Shown here: piece after piece, positions 1 through 7,919 of the stretch
Layout: each line of letters starts with the position of its first letter
Position numbering within the stretch: position 1 is the stretch's first letter
Assembly (NCBI GenBank): GCA_007132365.1
Contig: SLOS01000436.1
Coordinates: forward strand, 1-17,870
Length of the DNA: 17,870 bases
Source: Bacteroidales bacterium
GTDB taxonomy: Bacteria; Bacteroidota; Bacteroidia; Bacteroidales; PUMT01
Direction: 5' to 3'
Notes under the pieces: generated by a model
The model's database searches: none
The model's input: only the letters and a program-made list of their open reading frames with translations
What the model was told of the DNA's origin: nothing
Position numbers and translations under genes: made by a program

Positions 1-2
1 CC

Positions 3-3000
3 TCAAATAATGCCGTGGCAGATGATTCAAGGGTTGGCCCGCCGCAAAGTATACAATGGGTCAGTCCACCCCGGTGGTCACGCAGCCATGAGCATCTTGC
101 AAATCTCAGCGCAGCAGTTTCAGCAGGCGGGAGATTGTTTTACATTATGGATATGGGCCCGGCCGCTGATATAACCATGCCATCAAAATGGACCCTGGTA
201 GCCCGCGATGCTTTTAATGGTATAGCTTTGTGGGAAAAGCCCGTGGGGCCGTGGGAATGGCGCTTCCGTCCTTTTCGTACCGGTCCGCCAGACCTGGCAC
301 GCAGACTTGTGGCAACAGGTGACACCGTCTATGTCACGCCTGGTTATGGCAAACCAGTTGTGTCACTGGATGGCGCTACAGGAGAAACCCTACATTTATA
401 TGATCAAACCATTAATACCCAGGAGATTATTTATTCAGAAGGTGTTTTATACCTTGTTATAGGAGAGGAAGCCCCCGATATGGGAATACACGAGCGTCAT
501 GCTGATCCTGTGAAGCAACCCCGTGGTTTTCCTGATTACTATGAGGAACGTCCACCTACCCGACTGATGGCCGTTAATGCTATTACAGGTGAGACTATCT
601 GGCATAAAACGAGCCGCGAACTGGGTTATATTATGCCAACTACACTGGCGGTATCAGACGGTCGTCTGTTTTTTCAGAACACACAGCATGTGATCTGCCT
701 GGAAGCGAATGGAGGCGGTGAAATATGGAGGTCCGAACGTCCTGTCAGTGTTGACAGACGTTCCTGGTCAGCCCCTACCCTGGTAGTGTATGATGATGTG
801 GTATTATCGGCGGACCGCAAGGTGCCTGATAATTCGACCGGAGAAAGTGACCATGATGTAAAATGGAGAATCAGTGTCAGAGCTGATGATATCCAGGAAG
901 GTGAGGTTATTGCATTTTCTGTCCATGACGGTCAGCGGTTATGGTCTGCTCCATGCCATGAGAACTTTAATTCACCGGTTGACATACTTATTACGGGGGG
1001 ACTGGTGTGGACAGGGAATCTGGTTATGACCGATGATCCCGGAATTGTGGAGGGCCGTGATCCTCTCACCGGAGAGGTTAAACGGACACGACCTTCAGAC
1101 CATGAATTCTATAATCCGACAATGTATCATGCCCGTTGCTACCGAAATAAGGCGACCAGCCGCTACCTTCTTACCGGTCGGGCGGGAGTGGAATTTCAGG
1201 ATATTGAAACCGGTCAGGCTATAGCCAACCACTGGGTTCGTGGTGAATGCCAGTATGGTGTACTTCCTGCAAACGGATTGCTTTATGCTCCTCCACACCC
1301 GTGTGCCTGCTTTATCCTTGCCAAGTTAAACTCATTCCATGCACTCTCCACCGGACCTGAGGAGCCTGCCAGATTATTAACGGGTAAACGTCTGGAAAAA
1401 GGCATTGCATTTGATAAAGCAGAGCCGCAGTATGATGTGGTTGGGGACTGGCCGACATACAGGCATGATCCAGGCCGCAGTGGATACACAATTGCCAGGG
1501 TTCCTGTTGATTTGAAGATGGACTGGGAAATAGAACTGAAGCCGCCTCTTACAGTACCGGTAGCTGCTGCCGGCAGGGTTTATGTCGCCTCAAGGGAGAC
1601 TCATACCCTTTATGCCATTGATGCAATAAGTGGCAGGGAATTGTGGATCTATACTGCAGGGGGGCGGATAGATTCGCCCCCAACAATCTGGAAGGGCCGG
1701 GTTTTCTTTGGCTCAGCCGATGGCTGGGTTTATTGCCTGAGTGCCAAAGACGGGACTCTTGCATGGCGTTACCGTGCAGCGACTGCAGATCGTCTGATCG
1801 TTGTCGACGGGCAGCTGGAATCGGCATGGCCTGTTCACGGAAGTGTTCTGGTGCTGCCTTGCCCGGATTCGGAAGAAGCTGTGGTGTTTGCCAGTGCTGG
1901 CAGATCAAGCTATCTGGATGGCGGGATTGTGATGGTCAGGCTTGATGCGCGGAGTGGCCGGGATATTTCACGGACAGTGGTCAACAGCAGGGATCCTGAG
2001 ACCGGACAGCAGCCTCATCCAATGCCTTTGCCCACTCCCGGACAAAGTATGCCAGGGGCTTTGAATGATATACTTTCTGCTCAAAATAATTCGGTCTATA
2101 TGCGTCATATGCAGTTCAGCCTTGATGGGGAAGTGCAACCTTATACTGAACCGCACCTTCACAGTCCGGCAGGATTTCTCGACGATTCATGGTGGCACCG
2201 TACGTACTGGATTGCCGGGGATAAAATGGACGGAGGATACGGTTACTGGCCACTTATGGGGAATCTTGTCCCGAGCGGGCGATTGCTTGTAATGGACGGC
2301 GAAAATACCTATGGTTTTGGGCGCGACCGCTATAGTTCTGATGGCAGCCACGTGGGGCTTGGCAGGGCCGGTTATCGTCTGTTCGCCCGGAGAGGTTCAG
2401 TTCATCCGCGCAGACATGCAGAGAGGGAGGTATTCCCATGGGAAAAGCAGGCTGATCTATACGTTCGTGCCATGTTGCTGGCGGACAAAACACTGTTTGT
2501 CGCCGGACCGGATGATCCTTTAGCTGCTGAAGATCCGGTATCTGTATGGGAAGGCCGTTCGGGCGGACTGCTTTGGGCCATCTGTGCCGATTCGGGTGAA
2601 AAAAAGGCTGAATTTAAACTGGAAACACCACCGGTTTTTGATGGTATGATTGCCATACCCGGAAGAATTATTTTTTCCGCTATGGATGGCCGTGTGTTTA
2701 GTTTCTCCGATAGTGGGGGTAAAGATCAATGCAAAGTCTGCAGCAATACAGTAAAAATCGGTAATCAGGAATGGATGACCGCAAATCTGGATGTGAGCAT
2801 ATTCATGAACGGGGATTCCATACCCGAAGCTAAAACAGATGAGGAATGGGAAAGATCCGGGGAAAAGGGCAGGCCTGCATGGTGCTATTACCAGAACGAT
2901 CCGGATAATGGTGATAAATATGGTAAGTTGTACAACTGGTATGCAGTAAATGATCACAGTGGCCTGTGTCCTGCAGGATGGCGTGTACCTGCAACTTACG

Positions 3001-3368
3001 ACTGGGAAGAACTGATCGAAAATCTTGATGGGCGGGCCGTGGCAGGAGGTAAGCTTAAGGAAACAGGAACCTGGAGCTACCCCAATACCGGAGCTACAAA
3101 CGAAACCGGTTTCACCGCCCTTCCTGGTAACCTGCGTTATCCAAATGGTGAATTCTGGCGCTACAGCAGGCGGGTCGGTTACTGGTGGACCACTACAGAG
3201 GATTTAGCCGATACAGCCTGGGGCTATTACCTTCTTTTTGGCGATGACGGGGTTGGCAGAGGTTATTACAACAAGCAGAGTGGCTTTTCTGTTCGCTGCA
3301 TAAAGGATCAGGGTTCGACTTCGTCGATTTCAGATGCAGAGAGATTCTCACCTGGCATTAACAGGTAG
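3..3368 (+). CDS. PQQ-type beta-propeller protein with C-terminal FISUMP domain (5' partial)
   Basis: The frame is open to the left edge, so the true start and any signal peptide lie outside the window. The GTG at 15 is probably an internal valine. Residues here are counted from that GTG. Two propeller halves are visible, about 1-470 and 477-900. Their PQQ-like blade repeats have the pattern of a sugar- or quinone-binding WD-like sheet, such as LYAIDAISGRELW near 533 and YCLSAKDGTLAWRY near 577. A CACFILAKLNSFHAL stretch near 430 closes the first half. Residues about 905-1103 form a FISUMP domain, with GNQEWMTANLD, YGKLYNWYAV, CPAGWRVPA, and a closing SVRCIKD. That domain occurs in surface proteins of Fibrobacter and Bacteroidota. 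PQQ dehydrogenase activity is not shown. A structural or glycan-binding role at the cell surface is equally possible. It is the first gene of a same-strand series and lies 91 nt before the next gene. Confidence 0.85.
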   Translation, partial: SNNAVADDSRVGPPQSIQWVSPPRWSRSHEHLANLSAAVSAGGRLFYIMDMGPAADITMPSKWTLVARDAFNGIALWEKPVGPWEWRFRPFRTGPPDLARRLVATGDTVYVTPGYGKPVVSLDGATGETLHLYDQTINTQEIIYSEGVLYLVIGEEAPDMGIHERHADPVKQPRGFPDYYEERPPTRLMAVNAITGETIWHKTSRELGYIMPTTLAVSDGRLFFQNTQHVICLEANGGGEIWRSERPVSVDRRSWSAPTLVVYDDVVLSADRKVPDNSTGESDHDVKWRISVRADDIQEGEVIAFSVHDGQRLWSAPCHENFNSPVDILITGGLVWTGNLVMTDDPGIVEGRDPLTGEVKRTRPSDHEFYNPTMYHARCYRNKATSRYLLTGRAGVEFQDIETGQAIANHWVRGECQYGVLPANGLLYAPPHPCACFILAKLNSFHALSTGPEEPARLLTGKRLEKGIAFDKAEPQYDVVGDWPTYRHDPGRSGYTIARVPVDLKMDWEIELKPPLTVPVAAAGRVYVASRETHTLYAIDAISGRELWIYTAGGRIDSPPTIWKGRVFFGSADGWVYCLSAKDGTLAWRYRAATADRLIVVDGQLESAWPVHGSVLVLPCPDSEEAVVFASAGRSSYLDGGIVMVRLDARSGRDISRTVVNSRDPETGQQPHPMPLPTPGQSMPGALNDILSAQNNSVYMRHMQFSLDGEVQPYTEPHLHSPAGFLDDSWWHRTYWIAGDKMDGGYGYWPLMGNLVPSGRLLVMDGENTYGFGRDRYSSDGSHVGLGRAGYRLFARRGSVHPRRHAEREVFPWEKQADLYVRAMLLADKTLFVAGPDDPLAAEDPVSVWEGRSGGLLWAICADSGEKKAEFKLETPPVFDGMIAIPGRIIFSAMDGRVFSFSDSGGKDQCKVCSNTVKIGNQEWMTANLDVSIFMNGDSIPEAKTDEEWERSGEKGRPAWCYYQNDPDNGDKYGKLYNWYAVNDHSGLCPAGWRVPATYDWEELIENLDGRAVAGGKLKETGTWSYPNTGATNETGFTALPGNLRYPNGEFWRYSRRVGYWWTTTEDLADTAWGYYLLFGDDGVGRGYYNKQSGFSVRCIKDQGSTSSISDAERFSPGINR

Positions 3369-3459
3369 ATGTGAAATTCACAGGAATGGAAACTATGAAT
3401 ATCCTGAACGGGAAATTGTAACATATTGTTAAATAAATTTTTAATTATACTTTTTATTT

Positions 3460-4656
3460 ATGACAAACCAGGCTAAAAATTATTTCTTAACTATTTCTGC
3501 AATTATCTGCTTTGCTTTTTCTGCAAACTCCTGCCTCAATCAGGATCAGAATCATCACCAATCCATTGAGAAATTTATGGGTGAACCTGTTTTTTTAATG
3601 GATAAGCTTTTTGACGGACGGGGCGGCAGGAGCATTGTCACTGCCCATGACGGAACTGTTCTGGCTTTCGATGGTAAATATTTACGACCAAGTAATGATG
3701 GTGGGATAACATGGGGCGAACCCAGAGAGATAGGACATGATGCCTCAGGCACAAATGTTGTTTTAAATGAGTTTACAGGAGAAATTCTGGTTGTAAGTCC
3801 AAACGGGTACATGTGGAAAAGCTCTGATAATGGTCAAACATTTAAACGCGAATCTATAGAAATACTCCCTGACGGTTTCGGATTCGGTTTGCCCGATAGT
3901 GTTCCGTTGATTTTATGGGCAATGCAATCTGGTATTACATTGATGTATGGAGAGAATAAAGGCAGGCTGATAATGCCCGCCAGGATCCTGGGTCCGGCAA
4001 ATTCAAATGCAGCTGTATGGAGAGCATATCATTACAGCACTGCAATTTATAGTGATGATGAAGGTAAAACCTGGCAAATGAGCAAACCCTTCCCTGTCCT
4101 GGGCACGGGAGAAGCTGCTTTGGCAGAAATCTCCGATGGCAGCATATTATACAATTCACGGGAGCACATGACCAAAGGAAACCGTTTTATCGCCTGGAGC
4201 CATGACGGAGGTGATACCTGGCTCGATGCATACAGGTGTGATTATCTGCCTGACGGACCACGAGGCAGTTCATACGGCTGTATGGGTGGACTGATACGAT
4301 TGCCAGTTGAAGGATATGATATATTGATATACAGTAATCTTGACTCTGACAGAGGGGAAATGCCCGCAGCAGTCGGAGGTACAATTGAAACCGACAGAGA
4401 GCGGATAACTGTATGGGCAAGTTTTGATGGTGGAATAACCTGGCCAGTCAAACGACTGGTGTTTGACGGTCCGAGTGCCTATTCGAATCTTGGAGTTGGC
4501 AGACCAGGCACCCAAAGCGAAGGAAAGATATATCTTCTTTTTGAAGGTGGGCCTGACCATATGTATTCAGGAGTCAAAGTGGCAGTTTTTAACCTTGGCT
4601 GGTTGTTGAACGGGAAAGATTTATATGAGTTTTTGCCGAAGGGTGTTAATAAGTAA
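3460..4656 (+). CDS. Sialidase-like (BNR/Asp-box) lipoprotein, divergent
   Basis: This 398-residue protein has a lipoprotein-type signal peptide; a hydrophobic stretch ends at FSANSC, with Cys25 as the likely lipid anchor. Five Asp-boxes mark a sialidase-fold beta-propeller: SNDGGITW (78-85), SSDNGQTF (121-128), SDDEGKTW (198-205), SHDGGDTW (247-254) and SFDGGITW (321-328). The canonical Y/F-R-I-P motif is absent; the corresponding region reads GGRSIVTAHDGTVLAF (55-70). Glu218 and Glu223 in GEAALAEISDG, Arg234, and Tyr341 in SAYSNL sit where sialidases have catalytic Glu, Arg and Tyr. It may therefore be a hydrolase of another acidic sugar, or a related lyase. The dehydrogenase gene starts 12 nt downstream, which suggests co-transcription. 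The fold is clear. The substrate is not. Confidence 0.85.
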   Translation: MTNQAKNYFLTISAIICFAFSANSCLNQDQNHHQSIEKFMGEPVFLMDKLFDGRGGRSIVTAHDGTVLAFDGKYLRPSNDGGITWGEPREIGHDASGTNVVLNEFTGEILVVSPNGYMWKSSDNGQTFKRESIEILPDGFGFGLPDSVPLILWAMQSGITLMYGENKGRLIMPARILGPANSNAAVWRAYHYSTAIYSDDEGKTWQMSKPFPVLGTGEAALAEISDGSILYNSREHMTKGNRFIAWSHDGGDTWLDAYRCDYLPDGPRGSSYGCMGGLIRLPVEGYDILIYSNLDSDRGEMPAAVGGTIETDRERITVWASFDGGITWPVKRLVFDGPSAYSNLGVGRPGTQSEGKIYLLFEGGPDHMYSGVKVAVFNLGWLLNGKDLYEFLPKGVNK

Positions 4657-4668
4657 ACATTATTCAAA

Positions 4669-5469
4669 ATGAAATTTATGGAAATGTTCAGTTTAACAGG
4701 CAAAATTGCACTTGTTACAGGTGGTGCCGGTATGTACGGAAAACCTATTTCCCTGGCACTGGCTGAAGCCGGTGCAGAGGTGATAATTGCCTCGCGCGAT
4801 GAGAAGAAATGTAAAGAATTTGCAGATGAACTGAAAAAGAAAAAACTGAAAGCGGAAGGAGTCCTGTACGATCAGGGTGATGATAAATCCATCAATGGCC
4901 TGGTTGATTATATAGTAAATAAACATCAGCGTATTGACGTCCTTGTCAATAATACGGTGACCTGGGAAGGAGGTAAAAAGAATATTGATGAAATTAGCAA
5001 ATCTGAACTTGAGAAATCGCAGCTTGTTAATTATACCGGATTGATTCTGTTAACACAGGGAGTTATAAAAGCAATGTTGAAGAACAAGGGGGGGAATATC
5101 ATCAACATTGGCTCTATCCAGGGAGCTGTTGGGCCCAATTTCGGTGTTTATGGCGATACAGGAATGAGCAGTGGAATTACCTATACTTTTGAAAAGTGGG
5201 GTATGGTAGGTTTTACCAGATGGATTGCCAACTTTTATGGTAAGCACAATATCCGTGCAAATTGCATCAGTCCTGGCGGATATGGCCCCGGTATAAGGGC
5301 GGCAAATCTTAAAGAGGAGTTCATAAATAATTATAAACGCCTTACCCCTCTGGGCAGATTCGCTGAACATGATGATATAATGGGGCCGGTTGTTTTTCTG
5401 GCTTCTGACGCATCTTCCTATATTACAGGGCATAACCTTTTACTGGATGGGGGATGGACAAGCTGGTAA
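4669..5469 (+). CDS. Short-chain dehydrogenase/reductase (SDR)
   Basis: This 266-residue protein has no signal peptide, so it should be a cytoplasmic NAD(P)-dependent oxidoreductase of classical SDR length. Visible motifs are the nucleotide-binding TGGAGMYG (17-24), NN at 94-95 (followed by TVTW instead of the usual AG), Asn121, catalytic Ser149 in NIGSIQG, Tyr172-x3-Lys176, and a C-terminal LLLDGGW (257-263). It belongs to the broad group that includes gluconate 5-dehydrogenase and 3-oxoacyl-ACP reductase, and the substrate cannot be assigned from motifs. It starts 12 nt after the sialidase-like gene, so it may oxidise or reduce a sugar released by that enzyme. A second in-frame ATG at 4678 would shorten it by three residues. 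It is followed by a 159-nt spacer. Confidence 0.92.
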   Translation: MKFMEMFSLTGKIALVTGGAGMYGKPISLALAEAGAEVIIASRDEKKCKEFADELKKKKLKAEGVLYDQGDDKSINGLVDYIVNKHQRIDVLVNNTVTWEGGKKNIDEISKSELEKSQLVNYTGLILLTQGVIKAMLKNKGGNIINIGSIQGAVGPNFGVYGDTGMSSGITYTFEKWGMVGFTRWIANFYGKHNIRANCISPGGYGPGIRAANLKEEFINNYKRLTPLGRFAEHDDIMGPVVFLASDASSYITGHNLLLDGGWTSW

Positions 5470-5496
5470 CAGTTTATTTTGCTGAAGCCGGGATGG

Positions 5497-5555
5497 CAAC
5501 TTTGATATTAAGAAGCCTGGAAAACAACTGTAATATTAAGAATTTAGCAGCCTGA
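5497..5555 (+). repeat. Imperfect tandem repeat in intergenic spacer
   Basis: Two similar segments lie side by side: 5497-5520 (CAACTTTGATATTAAGAAGCC followed by TGG) and 5525-5555 (CAACTGTAATATTAAGAA, then seven extra bases, then GCCTGA). They share CAACT, ATATTAAGAA and CCTG in the same order. This could be a local duplication or a short non-coding remnant between the SDR gene and the sialidase gene. No function is evident. Confidence 0.35.
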
Positions 5556-5568
5556 AGTTTTCATGGTT

Positions 5569-5600
5569 TTGTAAAACAATGTAATTTCACCATAAATTTT
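5569..5600 (+). promoter_or_regulatory. Candidate Bacteroidota-type promoter before the sialidase gene
   Basis: TTG at 5569-5571 is followed, after 21 nt, by TAAATTTT at 5593-5600. Bacteroidota primary promoters have a TTG-type -33 element and a TAnnTTTG -7 element about 19-21 nt apart. Here the last base of the -7 element is T instead of G. Transcription would start near 5606 and leave a leader of about 28 nt before the ATG at 5635. In AT-rich sequence such matches arise by chance, so support is weak. Confidence 0.25.
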
Positions 5601-5634
5601 AGATTGAAATTTATTAAATAATCTATTTGTGATT

Positions 5635-6855
5635 ATGAAAAAAAATACCGGCAATTCCATAACTCTTTTAATATTTTTTTTACTGACAAATTTTTTATTT
5701 GTCACCTGTAAGAGTGCTTTTCAGGGTGATTTTAAAATCAATGGCAGTCTTGAGCATAATACCGTTTTTTCGGCAGGTGAGGATGGTTACGTTACTTATC
5801 GCATACCATCTGTTATTTACACCAGTGACGGCACCCTTATTGCAATTGCCGAGGGCCGCCGGGACAATCGTCAGGATCCCGGCGGGGGCCACATAGATCT
5901 TGTTTATAAGCTGAGTTCTGACGGGGGACGGAGTTGGTCATCACTCATGATTTTTGCACAATCTGAGGAGGGATGGAGTTCTTCGAATCCGACAGCTGTT
6001 CTGAGAAACAGAGATGGCAGGATACTGGTTCTGTATAATGTGTGGAAGCCGGGGCGCAGTGGCAATCCCGGCCCCATGGTAAGCAGGCCCGGTGAAATGG
6101 ATTGCCAGTTGAAGATTCGCTATAGCGACGACAATGGAAAAACCTGGTCGGATGAACGGGATATTACCCATCAGGGACGGGATGTAAAGAATTGGGGCAT
6201 TGCAGTCTTTGGCCCTGGCCATGGCATTGAAACCGCTACAGGAAGGCTTGTGATCCCCGTAAACGCCAATTCCCCAGGCTATGCCTTTGATGATCCGGGC
6301 AAGAAATGGTCAGCCTTCGCATTGTACAGTGATGACGGAGGAGAGAACTGGAATCGTGGAAAACAGGTTAATGAGTTTGCCTGTGAGAATCAGATTGCAG
6401 AACTGGATGACGGCCGTCTTATGATGGATGCCCGTGTAAGTGACAGGGATCCGGGTTTTCGGTGGACTGCCTTCAGTGATGATCAGGGAGAGACATGGAG
6501 CGAACCTGAGCCCGGGCAGATCTGTCCACCCATTGCTGCAAGCATAATACGTTATCCCAATCAGGATAAAAGCAAAAACAGTCTGCTCTTGTGGTCAGGT
6601 TTAAAAGGACCGGGAAGAAAGAATCTGGTAATACGTTTAAGCAGTGACCAGGGCATTTCATTTCCCGTTGAGTTGCTGGTTGGAGCTGGTCATGTGGCCT
6701 ATTCGGACATGTCCCTGATTGATAATGGAGATGTTGGTGTTTTATGGGAGGGAGGTGAGGAAACTCCCTATGATAACCTCATATTCACAAGAATTCCCGG
6801 AGAAGTAATCATGAAACTGGGATTGTTATCCGGTATAAACAGTGAGGTTTATTAA
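5635..6855 (+). CDS. GH33-type exo-alpha-sialidase lipoprotein
   Basis: This 406-residue protein should release terminal sialic acid from glycans at the cell surface or in the periplasm. The ATG at 5635 is preferred over an in-frame GTG at 5629, because it gives a standard MKKN start and a lipoprotein signal ending in LFVTC (Cys25). The full GH33 pattern is visible, numbered from this ATG: YRIP with Arg56, EGRRD (73-77), acid/base candidate Asp81 before a GGGHID stretch, Glu251 in ENQIAELDDG, Arg267 in DARV, Arg334 in VIRLSSD, nucleophile candidate Tyr356 in VAYSDM, and Glu372. Five Asp-boxes are present (for example SSDGGRSW and YSDDNGKTW). An oxidoreductase gene begins 12 nt downstream. Residue roles are assigned by family position only. 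Whether it yields free Neu5Ac or 2,7-anhydro-Neu5Ac cannot be read from the sequence. Confidence 0.93.
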   Translation: MKKNTGNSITLLIFFLLTNFLFVTCKSAFQGDFKINGSLEHNTVFSAGEDGYVTYRIPSVIYTSDGTLIAIAEGRRDNRQDPGGGHIDLVYKLSSDGGRSWSSLMIFAQSEEGWSSSNPTAVLRNRDGRILVLYNVWKPGRSGNPGPMVSRPGEMDCQLKIRYSDDNGKTWSDERDITHQGRDVKNWGIAVFGPGHGIETATGRLVIPVNANSPGYAFDDPGKKWSAFALYSDDGGENWNRGKQVNEFACENQIAELDDGRLMMDARVSDRDPGFRWTAFSDDQGETWSEPEPGQICPPIAASIIRYPNQDKSKNSLLLWSGLKGPGRKNLVIRLSSDQGISFPVELLVGAGHVAYSDMSLIDNGDVGVLWEGGEETPYDNLIFTRIPGEVIMKLGLLSGINSEVY

Positions 6856-6867
6856 TTGTGGGAAAAA

Positions 6868-7866
6868 ATGCATATACTTATAATCGGGGTTGGCTCAATA
6901 GGCGAACGTCATTTGCGTAATTTCCTTCGCATAAGCGGAGTCAGTTGTTCCGTTGCCGAGGTAAATCCCGGGACACTTAAAAAAATCACTTCCCAATATT
7001 CTGTAAAGCATGCTTATGCTGATTACAGGGAGGCCGATCTGAATGCTTTTGATGGCGTTGTGATCTGTATACCTGCCAATCTTCATATCCCGGTAACCAT
7101 GGAAATGGTAAAGGCCGGCAAGCATGTGCTTCTCGAAAAGCCCCTGGCAATGAGCATGGAGAGTGTGGATGAGCTAAAGAAATTGAATGCTACGGGAAAA
7201 ACTGTTTTATGTGTCGGGTATAATTACAGAAGCGATCCTCTTTTCCGGGAATTGCGTGACCGTGTCCTGGCCGGCGATGCAGGTTCAATCTGTTTGGTCA
7301 ATTACTACGTGGGTCAGTACTGGCCGCAAATGCGCAAGGATTATCCACCGCAATATGCACAATCGCGTGATACTGGCGGAGGCGCCATACCTGATCACCT
7401 GATCCACATGATTAATTTTCTTGAATGGTGCTTCGGGCCTCCCCTGGAGGTGTCGGCCTGTCAGTGGCGCCTGGGTTTGACCGATGTTGCAACCGAAGAT
7501 ACGGCAAATGTTGTATTAAAATTTAAGGGGGGCATGGTTGCATTTCTTGGCATTTGCCTTTTTCAGCGGGACAACAGGATGAGCCTGCAAATTATTGGTG
7601 AAACATCAACCATTCAATTCAATGGAGGGAAAAACCACCTGGAAATTTTTAATACTGCTGCCAGTATTTGGATGAAGGGTACAAACCATGCCGTCGACCG
7701 TGATACGGTATTCATGTATCAGGCACAGCATTTCATAGATTGTATAAGGGGAAAGGATAATCCCCGTTGTACACTGGAAGAAGCAGAACAGACATTAAAA
7801 ACAATGCTCGCTGCATTGCAATCAAGTGATTCTGACAGTCGATTTATCATGACAGGAGTTAAATGA
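6868..7866 (+). CDS. Gfo/Idh/MocA-family oxidoreductase
   Basis: This 332-residue, NAD(P)-dependent cytoplasmic sugar oxidoreductase has no signal peptide. The ATG at 6868 is chosen over the in-frame TTG at 6856, because it begins the Rossmann strand directly (MHILIIGVGSIGERH, with GVGSIG at 7-12). EKP at 90-92 is the family's conserved lysine motif. GGGAIPDHLIH (170-180) provides the Asp176 and His180 typical of the active site of the C-terminal alpha/beta domain. The gene follows the sialidase gene by 12 nt. Gfo/Idh/MocA enzymes next to sialidases include NanOx/YjhC, which convert 2,7-anhydro-Neu5Ac to Neu5Ac, so that is a reasonable but unproven guess. Inositol, glucose or 3-keto-glycoside dehydrogenases are alternatives. 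Confidence 0.92.
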   Translation: MHILIIGVGSIGERHLRNFLRISGVSCSVAEVNPGTLKKITSQYSVKHAYADYREADLNAFDGVVICIPANLHIPVTMEMVKAGKHVLLEKPLAMSMESVDELKKLNATGKTVLCVGYNYRSDPLFRELRDRVLAGDAGSICLVNYYVGQYWPQMRKDYPPQYAQSRDTGGGAIPDHLIHMINFLEWCFGPPLEVSACQWRLGLTDVATEDTANVVLKFKGGMVAFLGICLFQRDNRMSLQIIGETSTIQFNGGKNHLEIFNTAASIWMKGTNHAVDRDTVFMYQAQHFIDCIRGKDNPRCTLEEAEQTLKTMLAALQSSDSDSRFIMTGVK

Positions 7867-7875
7867 GGCTCCTGT
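7852..7875 (+). other. Inverted repeat over the stop codon of the Gfo/Idh gene
   Basis: ACAGGAG (7852-7858) pairs perfectly with CTCCTGT (7869-7875) around a 10-nt loop that contains the TGA stop. There is no T-run after it, so it is not a standard intrinsic terminator. It could be an RNA 3'-end or attenuation hairpin, or chance. Confidence 0.25.
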
Positions 7876-7919
7876 ACCATCGTTTATATTATCTTTAAGG
7901 CACACAATGAATCCCGGCT

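Noticed and set aside
2520..2957. Minus-strand open frame of 145 codons
   Set aside because: It lies opposite the propeller/FISUMP coding region, which has clear domain motifs; its translation shows no recognisable domain.
3426..3455. TTG-N19-TACTTTTT resembling a Bacteroidota promoter before the first sialidase-like gene
   Set aside because: The -7 element ends five bases before the ATG, so transcription would begin at or after the start codon; in AT-rich sequence this is probably chance.
5629..5634. GTG codon in frame six bases upstream of the sialidase ATG
   Set aside because: The ATG at 5635 gives a standard MKKN lipoprotein signal; the GTG adds only two residues.
6856..6867. TTG in frame upstream of the Gfo/Idh gene
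   Set aside because: The ATG at 6868 begins the Rossmann strand at the normal place for the family; the TTG directly follows the previous stop codon and adds four residues with no support.
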